DNA from: Cyprinodon diabolis
Taxonomy: Eukaryota > Chordata > Actinopteri > Cyprinodontiformes > Cyprinodontidae
NCBI GenBank assembly: GCA_030533445.1
Contig: JARPUW010000051.1
Span: 17,747-81,746 of the forward strand
Reading direction: 5' to 3'
Length of the DNA: 64,000 bases
The notes below the pieces were generated by a model, which worked only from the letters and a program-made list of their open reading frames with translations, did not search any database and was not told the DNA's origin. Position 1 is the first letter of the stretch. The number at the start of each line of letters is the position of its first letter. Made by a program: the position numbers and the translations under genes. Below, in pieces: positions 22,131 to 35,001 of this stretch.

Positions 22131-25100
22131 ACTAGAAAATTTCTAAAGAAATTTTGAGGGGGGCCACCTACTGCCCGTCTGGGGAACCGGGCCAATACGG
22201 CCCTGGCAAGTGACGTCGGGGCTCCCCAGACCAACTGCTTACGACTTTGAGGGCTGCTGAGGGAAGGAAAGAGGGCAAGTTCATGGGCAAAGAGAGCTGT
22301 GTGCCACTTGTGCTGAAATCTGGGAAATAGACGTGCACAGCGTATGATGCACAAGGGTAATATGGGTTGTCCATATTGAAACACAGTGGGTAAAGCCCAG
22401 TTGGCGGGCTTCGCCCGCCTGCTAGGAGCCATCTCAGTGAAGAAAAAAATCACCAATGGCGGGCTCTGCCCGCCTTCTAAGAGCCATTGCAGTGATGAAA
22501 TCACCAATGGCGGGCTCCGCCCGCCTGCTAAGAGCCATTGCAGTGATGTAATCACCTTTGGCGGGCTCCGCCCGCCTGTTACCATTGGCGGGCTCCGCCC
22601 GCCTTCTAAGAGCCATTGCAGTGATGAAATCACCAATGGCAATGAGCAATATGCCAGAATGTATGAGTGTGTATAAGGAAGAGGCTTTTATTCTGTAGAG
22701 TCCTTGTAGTCTTATTTTGAAAGTCTATCATGAATGTGCATCAAAAGATGGGTCACGCCCAGCAGTGATATAGAATCCATTTCCAAATGTTAAATCACTG
22801 GTTTTCCATGTTATTAGGTGAATAGTTGCTGTATTACAGAGTAAATGGGAGACTTTTATTGTGAAATTTGCTCTGGGTGTGTTTTGAAAAGGTCACTAGA
22901 GTCTAATAAAAACAACCTGGAAGAGTTTGGGTCATAATGTTGAGCCATTTGCATCAATTAATGCATTAGTATAATCTAGAGGCTTTTATTTTGTAGGGTC
23001 CCTGGAGTCTTATTTTGAAAGTCCAACAGAGTTGTGTTTATAGAAAATGTTCAGACCCGTCAATGATAGTTGATTACTTTCCAATCGTTAAATCACTCTT
23101 TTTCCATGTTATTAGGGCAGCAGATGAAGCGGAAATGGGAGGCTTTTATTTTGAAATTTGCTATAGGGTGTGTTTTAAACAGTCTCCTAGAGTCTATTCT
23201 CTAAAACGGGGTTGAGTTTGGGTCATAATGTTGAGCCATATAGGGCAATAAATATATGTAAAAAATATAGAGGCTTTTATTTTGTAGGGTCCCTGGAGTC
23301 TTATTTTGAAAGTCTATCAGTGCTGAGTGGCAAGGGAAGTGTCATGTACAGCAGTCATATAGTATCCATTTCCCAATGTTAAATCAGTCCTTTCACCCTC
23401 CATTAGATTAATATGTGCTGTTTAAAACAGCAGAGGTAAAATCTGTTTGAAGCTTGGTAACCTTGACAACGCTTAACGAGCCTCTCACTGACACAGACAA
23501 CAGCTGCACTCACTATTGGTTTCTTCTTCCCAGGCTTTTTTGTATGGGAAGAACGGCACCGAACAAACGACTACTGATCAAAAACCGTATGAGTTATTCA
23601 AAAAACATTTTCACCATGAGCATCAGCAATCCTTCAACTCCAACTATACCAACTTTGGTGTATGTGTGTCATTCAGAAAAATATTTATGACGAGTTGAAA
23701 ACACATAGTCTGATTCGTTTCTCTCCCATCTTCAGCTCAAAAAGAATAGAGAAAGGCTGAAACTCTCATCGACTTTAGGTTGGTCTGGAGGGTTTTTAAG
23801 GAAAAGTATTAATCCTACCGTAATTCCGAAGACATTGTGTGAGTCCAGAGGTTTCAGTCTACAAACTGACCAAAAATGGTGACTGTAGCTCCAAATATGT
23901 GGCCGTGAGGGCGAGAATAAGATGTTTGATCTTAAAAAAATGGCCGCCTCACACTAAGATTTCAGCAGCTGCACTCTAGCAGGCTGCTGCAGAAGCTAAC
24001 TGTCAGCTAGCTTCCAGGTGCTTACCCTCCGAACAAACGACTGCTGAGCAAAAACCGTAAAAGATATCTGAAAAATTCTTTCAGTGAAAGCAACATCTAT
24101 CCTTTGTCTCAGACTGGGGTAACCTTCATGTCTGTAGGTCTTTCACAACCCAAAACGAAGCACAAACAAAATGGTTGGCCCACCTGCTCCTCCCTTTGTT
24201 TGAACTGCAGGACCTCACTCTCACTCACCTTTTAGCTGCTAAAGCACCCCTCCGAACAAACGACTGCTGAGTAAAAACCGTAAAAGGTATCTGAAAAATT
24301 ATTTTTATCTAAGCGACAGCTATATCTTGTCTTCAATTGGAGTAACTTTCATGGCTGTAGGTCATCTACAACCTGAATGGGAAGAGAAAGAAAAAGAAAA
24401 AACGTTTTGTCACACCTGATCTTCTAATTGAGCTAGCTGCAGCAGGACACTCTCCCCCAGCTTTCAGCTGCTTAAAATGTCCTCCGAACAAACGACTGCT
24501 GAGCAAAAACCGTATGAGTTATTCAAAATATTTTTTCACCGTGAGCGTCAGCCATCCTTCGACTCCAACTATGCCAACTTTGGTGTATGTGTGTCATTCA
24601 GAAAAATATTTATGACGAGTTTAAAACACATAGTCTGATTCGTTTTTCTCCCCTCTTCTGCTCCAAAACCAATGAAAAACGGCTCTGATTTTCATCGACT
24701 TTAGGTCGGTCTGGAGGGTTTTTAAGGAAAAGTATTAATCCTACCGTAATTCCGAAGATATTGTGTGGGTCCAGAGATTTCAGTCTACAAACTGACCAAA
24801 AATGGTGACTCTAGCTATAAATATGTGGCCGTGAGGGCGAGTTTAAAATGTTTTTTTGTGTTTAAAAAACGCCTGCCTCACACTCTAGCTTTTCAGTTGC
24901 TCCACTCTAGCAGGCTGGATTTTGCTAAAACTTTGTGGCGCTTGAGGTCTGATTATACAAAAACCGTAGCAGTTATCAACATACCGTCTTCAGTTTTAAA
25001 TAGACGAAGGATTTATCTACAAACTGAGCTTCAAACTGTTTTTCTAGGTGAATGTATGCCGACACAGTGAAGTGCTGTTTTTTATGCTTTTTTTTTCCTC

Positions 25101-25373
25101 TCCCCATTCATTTCCTATGGGATTTTTTTGCGACGTTTTCGCTAATAATTCGCAAACCTTCGGACTAATGAGAAAGTTTTATACAAGCACACATCACCCC
25201 ATTGGTCCCGACGCGTGTGCCAACTTTGGGCCCGATCCGCCAAACCGTGCGGGACTAGTTACGTGCCGAAGTTTTGGGTATACGGGAGAATTATAATAAT
25301 AATAATAATACGCGGAATAAATATGTGCAATAGTAGTAGGTGGGCCATGCCTTCGGCATGTGGCCCCCCAATA
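22131..25373 (+). repeat. Array unit U8
   Basis: Near-identical neighbour of U7, but ending with one hairpin A, which U7 lacks. Confidence 0.93.
25308..25371 (+). repeat. Hairpin A, one copy, end of U8
   Basis: A single monomer in the AAT-rich tract. It is one of only two hairpin A sites preceded by the gtgccg variant of the conserved block (acgtgcc here). Confidence 0.85.
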
Positions 25374-28300
25374 ACTAGAAAATTTCTAAAGAAATTTTGA
25401 GGGGGGCCACCTACTGCCCGTCTTGGGAACCGGGCCAATACGGCCCTGGCAAGTGACGTCGGGGCTCCCCAGACCAACTGCTTACGCCTTTGAGGGCTGC
25501 TGAGGGAAGGAAAGAGGGCAAGTTCATGGGCAAAGAGAGCTGTGTGCCACTTGTGCTGAAATCTGGGAAATAGACGTGCACAGCGTATGATGCACAAGGG
25601 TAATATGGGTTGTCCATATTGAAACACAGTGGGTAAAGCCCAGTTGGCGGGCTTCGCCCGCCTGCTAGGAGCCATCTCAGTGAAGAAAAAAATCACCAAT
25701 GGCGGGCTCTGCCCGCCTTCTAAGAGCCATTGCAGTGATGAAATCACCAATGGCGGGCTCCGCCCGCCTGCTAAGAGCCATTGCAGTGATGTAATCACCT
25801 TTGGCGGGCTCCGCCCGCCTGTTACCATTGGCGGGCTCCGCCCGCCTTCTAAGAGCCATTGCAGTGATGAAATCACCAAAGGCAATGAGCAATATGCCAG
25901 AATGTATGAGTGTGTATAAGGAAGAGGCTTTTATTCTGTAGAGTCCTTGTAGTCTTATTTTGAAAGTCTATCATGAATGTGCATCAAAAGATGGGTCACG
26001 CCCAGCAGTGATATAGAATCCATTTCCAAATGTTAAATCACTGGTTTTCCATGTTATTAGGTGAATAGTTGCTGTATTACAGAGTAAATGGGAGACTTTT
26101 ATTGTGAAATTTGCTCTGGGGTGTGTTTTGAAAAGGTCACTAGAGTCCAATAAAAACAACCTGGAAGAGTTTGGGTCATAATGTTGAGCCATTTGCATCA
26201 ATTAATGCATTAGTATAATCTAGAGGCTTTTATTTTGTAGGGTCGCTGGAGTCTTATTTTGAAAGTCCAACAGAGTTGTGTTTATAGAAAATGTTCAGAC
26301 CCGTCAATGATAGTTGATTACTTTCCAATCGTTAAATCACTCTTTTTCCATGTTATTAGGGCAGTAGATGAAGCGGAAATGGGAGGCTTTTATTTTGAAA
26401 TTTGCTATAGGGTGTGTTTTAAACAGTCTCCTAGAGTCTATTCTCTAAAACGGGATTGAGTTTGGGTCATAATGTTGAGCCATATAGGGCAATAAATATA
26501 CGTAAAAAATATAGAGGCTTTTATTTTGTAGGGTCCCTGGAGTCTTATTTTGAAAGTCTATCAGTGCTGAGTGGCAAGGGAAGTGTCATGGACAGCAGTC
26601 ATATAGTATCCATTTCCCAATGTTAAATCAGTCCTTTCACCCTCCATTAGATTAATATGTGCTGTTTAAAACAGCAGAGGTAAAATCTGTTTGAAGCTTG
26701 GTAACCTTGACAACGCTTAACGAGCCTCTCACTGACACAGACAACAGCTGCACTCACTATTGGTTTCTTCTTCCCAGGCTTTTTTGTATGGGAAGAACGG
26801 CACCGAACAAACGACTACTGATCAAAAACCGTATGAGTTATTCAAAAAACATTTTCACCATGAGCATCAGCAATCCTTCGACTCCAACTATACCAACTTT
26901 GGTGTATGTGTGTCATTCAGAACAATATTTATGACGACTTGAAAACACATAGTCTGATTCGTTTCTCTCCCATCTTCAGCTCAAAAAGAATAGAGAAAGG
27001 CTGAAACTCTCATCGACTTTAGGTTGGTCTGGAGGGTTTTTAAGGAAAAGTATTAATCCTACCGTAATTCCGAAGACATTGTGTGAGTCCAGAGGTTTCA
27101 GTCTACAAACTGACCAAAAATGGTGACTGTAGCTCCAAATATGTGGCCGTGAGGGCGAGAATAAGATGTTTGATCTTAAAAAAATGGCCGCCTCATACTA
27201 AGATTTCAGCAGCTGCACTCTAGCAGGCTGCTGCAGAAGCTAACTGTCAGCTAGCTTCCAGGTGCTTACCCTCCGAACAAACGACTGCTGAGCAAAAACC
27301 GTAAAAGATATCTGAAAAATTCTTTCAGTGAAAGCAACATCTATCCTTTGTCTCAGACTGGGGTAACCTTCATGTCTGTAGGTCTTTCACAACCCAAAAC
27401 GAAGCACAAACAAAATGGTTGGCCCACCTGCTCCTCCCTTTGTTTGAACTGCAGGACCTCACTCTCACTCACCTTTTAGCTGCTAAAGCACCCCTCCGAA
27501 CAAACGACTGCTGAGTAAAAACCGTAAAAGGTATCTGAAAAATTCTTTTTATCTAAGCGACAGCTATATCTTGTCTTCAATTGGAGTAACTTTCATGGCT
27601 GTAGGTCATCTACAAACTGAACGGGAAGAGAAAGAAAAAGAAAAAACGTTTCATCACACCTAAGCTTCTAATTGAGCTAGCTGCAGCAGGTCACTGTCAC
27701 TCAGCTTTCAGGTGCTTAAAATGTCCTCCGAACAAACGACTGCTGAGCAAAAACCGTATGAGTTATTCAAAAAATTTTTTCACCGTGAGCGTCAGTCATC
27801 CTTCGACTCCAACTATGCCAACTTTGGTGTATGTGTGTCATTCAGAAAAATATTTATGACGAGTTTAAAACACATAGTCGGATTCGTTTTTCTCCCCTCT
27901 TCTGCTCCAAAACCAATGAAAAACGGCTCTGATTTTCATCGACTTTAGGTCGGTCTGGAGGGTTTTTAAGGAAAAGTATTAATCCTACCGTAATTCCGAA
28001 GATATTGTGTGGGTCCAGAGATTTCAGTGTACAAACTGACCAAAAATGGTGACTCTAGCTATAAATCTGTGGCCGTGAGGGCGAGTTTAAAATGTTTTTT
28101 TGTGTTTAAAAAACGCCTGCCTCACACTCTAGCTTTTCAGTTGCTCCACTCTAGCAGGCTGGATTTTGCTAAAACTTTGTGGCGCTTGAGGTCTGATTAT
28201 ACAAAAACCGTAGCAGTTATCAACATACCGTCTTCAGTTTTAAATAGACGAAGGATTTATCTACAAACTGAGCTTCAAACTGTTTTTCTAGGTGAATGTA

Positions 28301-28545
28301 TGGCGACACAGTGAAGTGCTGTTTTTTATGCTTTTTTTTTCCTCTCCCCATTCATTTCCTATGGGATTTTTTTGCGACGTTTTCGCTAATAATTCGCAAA
28401 CCTTCGGACTAATGAGAAAGTTTTATACAAGCACACATCACCCCATTGGTCCCGACGCGTGTGCCAACTTTGGGCCCGATCCGCCAAACCGTGCGGGACT
28501 AGTTACGCGCCGAAATTTTGGGTATACGGGAGAATTATAATAATA
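25374..28545 (+). repeat. Array unit U9
   Basis: Appears mosaic. Its middle carries gaacaatatttatgacgactt (26921), shared with U1, U10 and U11. Its head carries private changes: cgtcttgggaacc (25419), accaaaggcaatg (25875) and a cgtaaaaaat variant (26500). The block at 28009 has two private changes. No hairpin A. Confidence 0.93.
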
Positions 28546-31500
28546 ACTAGAAAATTTCTAAAGAAATTTTGAGGGGGGCCACCTACTGCCCGTCTGGGGA
28601 ACAGGGCCAATACGGCCCTGGCAAGTGATGTCGGGGCTCCCCAGACCAACTGCTTACGCCTTTGAGGGCTGCTGAGGGAAGGAAAGAGGGCTAGGTCATG
28701 GGCAAAGAGAGCTGTGTGCCACTTGTGCTGAAATCTGGGAAATAGACGTGCACAGCGTATGATGCAAAAGGGTAATATGGGTTGTCCATATTGAACCGCA
28801 GTGGGTAAAGCTCAGTTGGTGGGCTCCGCCCGCCTGCTAGGAGCCCTTGCAGCGATGAAAAAAATCACCAATGGCGGGCTCTGCCCGCCTGCTAAGAGCC
28901 ATTGCAGTGATGAAATCACCAATGGCAATGAGCAATATGCCAGAATGTATGAGTGTGTATAAGGAAGAGGCTTTTATTCTGTAGAGTCCCTGGAGTCTTA
29001 TTTTGAAAGTCTATCATGGAAGTGCATCTAAAGATGGGTCATGCCCAGCAGTTATATAGAATCAATTTCCAAATGTTAAATCACTGGTTTTCCATGTTAT
29101 TAGGTGAATAGTTGCTGTATTACAGAGTAAATGGGAGACTTTTATTGTGAAATTTGCTCTGGGTGTGTTTTGAAAAGGTCACTAGAGTCTAATAAAAACA
29201 ACCTGGAAGAGTTTGGGTCATAATGTTGAGCCATTTGCATCAATTAATGCATTAGTATAATCTAGAGGCTTTTATTTTGTAGGGTCGCTGGAGTCTTATT
29301 TTGAAAGTCCAACAGAGTTGTGTTTATAGAAAATGTTCAGACCCGTCAATGATAGTTGATTACTTTCCAATCGTTAAATCACTGTTTTTCCATGTTATTA
29401 GGGCAGTAGATGAAGCGGAAATGGGAGGCTTTTATTTTGAAATTTGCTATAGGGTGTGTTTTAAACAGTCTCCTAGAGTCTATTCTCTAAAACGGGGTTG
29501 AGTTTGGGTCATAATATTGAGCCATATAGGGCAATAAATATATGTAAAAAATATAGAGGCTTTTATTTTGTAGGGTCCCTGGAGTCTTATTTTGAAAGTC
29601 TATCAGTGCTGAGTGGCAAGGGAAGTGTCCTGGACAGCAGTCATATAGTATCCATTTCCCAATGTTAAATCAGTCCTTTCACCCTCCATTAGATTAATAT
29701 GTGCTGTTTAAAACAGCAGAGGTAAAATCTGTTTGAAGCTTGGTAACCTTGACAACGCTTAACGAGCCTCTCACTGACACAGACAACAGCTGCACTCACT
29801 ATTGGTTTCTTCTTCCCAGGCTTTTTTGTATGGGAAGAACGGCAACGAAAACAAACGACTACTGATCAAAAACCGTATGAGTTATTCAAAAAACATTTTC
29901 ACCATGAGCATCAGCAATCCTTCGACTCCAAGTATACCAACTTTGGTGTATGTGTGTCATTCAGAACAATATTTATGACGACTTGAAAACACATAGTCTG
30001 ATTCGTTTCTCTTCCATCTTCAGCTCAAAAAGAATGGAGAAAGGCTGAAACTCATCGACTTTAGGTTGGTCTGGAGGGTTTTTAAGGAAAAGTATTAATC
30101 CTACCGTAATTCCGAAGACATTGTGTGAGTCCAGAGGTTTCAGTCTACAAACTGACCAAAAATGGTGACTGTAGCTCCAAATATGTGGCCGTGAGGGCGA
30201 GAATAAGATGTTTGATCTTAAAAAAATGGCCGCCTCACACTAAGATTTCAGCAGCTGCACTCTAGCAGGCTGCTGCAGAAGCTAACTGTCAGCTAGCTTC
30301 CAGGTGCTTACCCTCCGAACAAACGACTGCTGAGCAAAAACCGTAAAAGATATCTGAAAAATTCTTTCAGTGAAAGCAACATCTATCCTTTGTCTCAGAC
30401 TGGGGTAACCTTCATGTCTGTAGGTCTTTCACAACCCAAAACGAAGCACAAACAAAATGGTTGGCCCACCTGCTCCTCCCTTTGTTTGAACTGCAGGACC
30501 TCACTCTCACTCACCTTTTAGCTGCTAAAGCACCCCTCCGAACAAACGACTGCTGAGTAAAAACCGTAAAAGGTGTCTGAAAAATTCTTTTTATCTAAGC
30601 GACAGCTATATCTTGTCTTCAATTGGAGTAACTTTCATGGCTGTAGGTCATCTACAAACTGAATGGGAAGAGAAAGAAAAAGAAAAAACGTTTCATCACA
30701 CCTAAGCTTCTAATTGAGCTAGCTGCAGCAGGTCACTGTCACTCAGCTTTCAGGTGCTTAAAATGTCCTCCGAACAAACGACTGCTGAGCAAAAACCGTA
30801 TGAGTTATTCAAAAATTTTTTTCACCGTGAGCGTCAGTCATCCTTCGACTCCAACTATGCCAACTTTGGTGTATGTGTGTCATTCAGAAAAATATTTATG
30901 ACGAGTTTAAAACACATAGTCGGATTTGTTTTTCTCCCCTCTTCTGCTCCAAAACCAATGAAAAACGGCTCTGATTTTCATCGACTTTAGGTCGGTCTGG
31001 AGGGTTTTTAAGGAAAAGTATTAATCCTACCGTAATTCCGAAGATATTGTGTGGGTCCAGAGATTTCAGTCTACAAACTGACCAAAAATGGTGACTCTAG
31101 CTATAAATATGTGGCCGTGAGGGCGAGTTTAAAATGTTTTTTTGTGTTTAAAAAACGCCTGCCTCACACTCTAGCTTTTCAGTTGCTCCACTCTAGCAGG
31201 CTGGATTTTGCTAAAACTTTGTGGCGCTTGAGGTCTGATTATACAAAAACCGTAGCAGTTATCAACATACCGTCTTCAGTTTTAAATAGACGAAGGATTT
31301 ATCTACAAACTGAGCTTCAAACTGTTTTTCTAGGTGAATGTATGGCGACACAGTGAAGTGCTGTTTTTTATGCTTTTTTTTTCCTCTCCCCATTCATTTC
31401 CTATGGGATTTTTTTGCGACGTTTTCGCTAATAATTCGCAAACCTTCGGACTAATGAGAAAGTTTTATACAAGCACACATCACCCCATTGGTCCCGACGC

Positions 31501-31587
31501 GTGTGCCAACTTTGGGCCCGATCCGCCAAACCGTGCGGGACTAGTTACGTGCCGAAGTTTTGGGTATACGGGAGAATTATAATAATA
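28546..31587 (+). repeat. Array unit U10, the shortest (3,042 bp)
   Basis: Only two hairpin B monomers are present (28815-28925), which accounts for the shortness. It shares with U11 the perfect inner stem cagggcc/ggccctg and the ggtgggctccgcc hairpin, in which a T faces G (a wobble pair in RNA). No hairpin A. Confidence 0.93.
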
Positions 31588-34500
31588 ACTAGAAAATTTC
31601 TAAAGAAATTTTGAGGGGGGCCACCTACTGCCCGTCTGGGGAACAGGGCCAATACGGCCCTGGCAAGTTATGTCGGGGCTCCCCAGACCAACTGCTTACG
31701 CCTTTGAGGGCTGCTGAGGGAAGGAAAGAGGGCTAGGTCATGGGCAAAGAGAGCTGTGTGCCACTTGTGCTGAAATCTGGGAAATAGACGTGCACAGCGT
31801 ATGATGCAAAAGGGTAATATGGGTTGTCCATATTGAAACACAGTGGGTAAAGCTCAGTTGGTGGGCTCCGCCCGCCTGCTAGGAGCCCTTGCAGCGATGA
31901 AAAAAATCACCAATGGCGGGCTCTGCCCGCCTGCTAAGAGCCATTGCAGTGATGAAATCACCAATGGCGGGCTCCGCCCGCCTTCTAAGAGCCATTGCAG
32001 TGATGAAATCACCAATGGCGGGCTCCGCCCGCCTTCTAAGAGCCATTGCAGTGATGAAATTACAAATGGCAATGAGCAATATGCCAGAATGTATGAGTGT
32101 GTATAAGGAAGAGGCTTTTATTCTGTAGAGTCCCTGGAGTCTTATTTTGAAAGTCTATCATGGAAGTGCATCTAAAGATGGGTCATGCCCAGCAGTTATA
32201 TAGAATCAATTTCCAAATGTTAAATCACTGGTTTTCCATGTTATTAGGTGAATAGTTGCTGTATTACAGAGTAAATGGGAGACTTTTATTGTGAAATTTG
32301 CTCTGGGTGTGTTTTGAAAAGGTCACTAGAGTCTAATAAAAACAACCTGGAAGAGTTTGGGTCATAATGTTGAGCCATTTGCATCAATTAATGCATTAGT
32401 ATAATCTAGAGGCTTTTATTTTGTAGGGTCGCTGGAGTCTTATTTTGAAAGTCCAACAGAGTTGTGTTTATAGAAAATGTTCAGACCCGTCAATGATAGT
32501 TGATTACTTTCCAATCGTTAAATCACTCTTTTTCCATGTTATTAGGGCAGTAGATGAAGCGGAAATGGGAGGCTTTTATTTTGAAATTTGCTATAGGGTG
32601 TGTTTTAAACAGTCTCCTAGAGTCTATTCTCTAAAACGGGGTTGAGTTTGGGTCATAATATTGAGCCATATAGGGCAATAAATATATGTAAAAAATATAG
32701 AGGCTTTTATTTTGTAGGGTCCCTGGAGTCTTATTTTGAAAGTCTATCAGTGCTGAGTGGCAAGGGAAGTGTCATGGACAGCAGTCATATAGTATCCATT
32801 TCCCAATGTTAAATCAGTCCTTTCACCCTCCATTAGATTAATATGTGCTGTTTAAAACAGCAGAGGTAAAATCTGTTTGAAGCTTGGTAACCTTGACAAC
32901 GCTTAACGAGCCTCTCACTGACACAGACAACAGCTGCACTCACTATTGGTTTCTTCTTCCCAGGCTTTTTTGTATGGGAAGAACGGCAACGAAAACAAAC
33001 GACTACTGATCAAAAACCGTATGAGTTATTCAAAAAACATTTTCACCATGAGCATCAGCAATCCTTCGACTCCAAGTATACCAACTTTGGTGTATGTGTG
33101 TCATTCAGAACAATATTTATGACGACTTGAAAACACATAGTCTGATTCGTTTCTCTCCCATCTTCAGCTCAAAAAGAATGGAGAAAGGCTGAAACTCATC
33201 GACTTTAGGTTGGTCTGGAGGGTTTTTAAGGAAAAGTATTAATCCTACCGTAATTCCGAAGACATTGTGTGAGTCCAGAGGTTTCAGTCTACAAACTGAC
33301 CAAAAATGGTGACTGTAGCTCCAAATATGTGGCCGTGAGGGCGAGAATAAGATGTTTGATCTTAAAAAAATGGCCGCCTCACACTAAGATTTCAGCAGCT
33401 GCACTCTAGCAGGCTGCTGCAGAAGCTAACTGTCAGCTAGCTTCCAGGTGCTTACCCTCCGAACAAACGACTGCTGAGCAAAAACCGTAAAAGATATCTG
33501 AAAAATTCTTTCAGTGAAAGCAACATCTATCCTTTGTCTCAGACTGGGGTAACCTTCATGTCTGTAGGTCTTTCACAACCCAAAACGAAGCACAAACAAA
33601 ATGGTTGGCCCACCTGCTCCTCCCTTTGTTTGAACTGCAGGACCTCACTCTCACTCACCTTTTAGCTGCTAAAGCACCCCTCCGAACAAACGACTGCTGA
33701 GTAAAAACCGTAAAAGGTGTCTGAAAAATTCTTTTTATCTAAGCGACAGCTATATCTTGTCTTCAATTGGAGTAACTTTCATGGCTGTAGGTCATCTACA
33801 AACTGAATGGGAAGAGAAAGAAAAAGAAAAAACGTTTCATCACACCTAAGCTTCTAATTGAGCTAGCTGCAGCAGGTCACTGTCACTCAGCTTTCAGGTG
33901 CTTAAAATGTCCTCCGAACAAACGACTGCTGAGCAAAAACCGTATGAGTTATTCAAAAAATTTTTTCACCGTGAGCGTCAGACATCCTTCGACTCCAACT
34001 ATGCCAACTTTGGTGTATGTGTGTCATTCAGAAAAATATTTATGACGAGTTTAAAACACATAGTCGGATTCGTTTTTCTCCCCTCTTCTGCTCCAAAACC
34101 AATGAAAAACGGCTCTGATTTTCATCGACTTTAGGTCGGTCTGGAGGGTTTTTAAGGAAAAGTATTAATCCTACCGTAATTCCGAAGATATTGTGTGGGT
34201 CCAGAGATTTCAGTCTACAAACTGACCAAAAATGGTGACTCTAGCTATAAATATGTGGCCGTGAGGGCGAGTTTAAAATGTTTTTTTGTGTTTAAAAAAC
34301 GCCTGCCTCACACTCTAGCTTTTCAGTTGCTCCACTCTAGCAGGCTGGATTTTGCTAAAACTTTGTGGCGCTTGAGGTCTGATTATACAAAAACCGTAGC
34401 AGTTATCAACATACCGTCTTCAGTTTTAAATAGACGAAGGATTTATCTACAAACTGAGCTTCAAACTGTTTTTCTAGGTGAATGTATGCCGACACAGTGA

Positions 34501-35001
34501 AGTGCTGTTTTTTATGCTTTTTTTTTCCTCTCCCCATTCATTTCCTATGGGATTTTTTTGCGACGTTTTCGCTAATAATTCGCAAACCTTCGGACTAATG
34601 AGAAAGTTTTATACAAGCACACATCACCCCATTGGTCCCGACGCGTGTGCCAACTTTGGGCCCGATCCGCCAAACCGTGCGGGACTAGTTACGCGCCGAA
34701 GTTTTGGGTATACGGGAGAATTATAATAATAATAATAATACGCGGAATAAATATGTGCAATAGTAGTAGGTGGGCCATGCCTTCGGCATGTGGCCCCCCA
34801 ATAATACGCGGAATAAATATGTGCAATAGTAGTAGGTGGGCCATGCCTTCGGCATGTGGCCCCCCAATAATACGCGGAATAAATATGTGCAATAGTAGTA
34901 GGTGGGCCATGCCTTCGGCATGTGGCCCCCCAATAATACGCGGAATAAATATGTGCAATAGTAGTAGGTGGGCCATGCCTTCGGCATGTGGCCCCCCAAT
35001 A
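31588..35001 (+). repeat. Array unit U11, the longest ordinary unit (3,414 bp)
   Basis: Colinear with U1 over the stretch U1 covers. Four hairpin B monomers are spaced exactly 51 bp (31856-32070). It ends with four hairpin A copies, whereas U1 has none. Confidence 0.93.
34738..34999 (+). repeat. Hairpin A, four copies, end of U11
   Basis: Four monomers at a 66-bp period, all with the same stem and TTC loop. Confidence 0.87.
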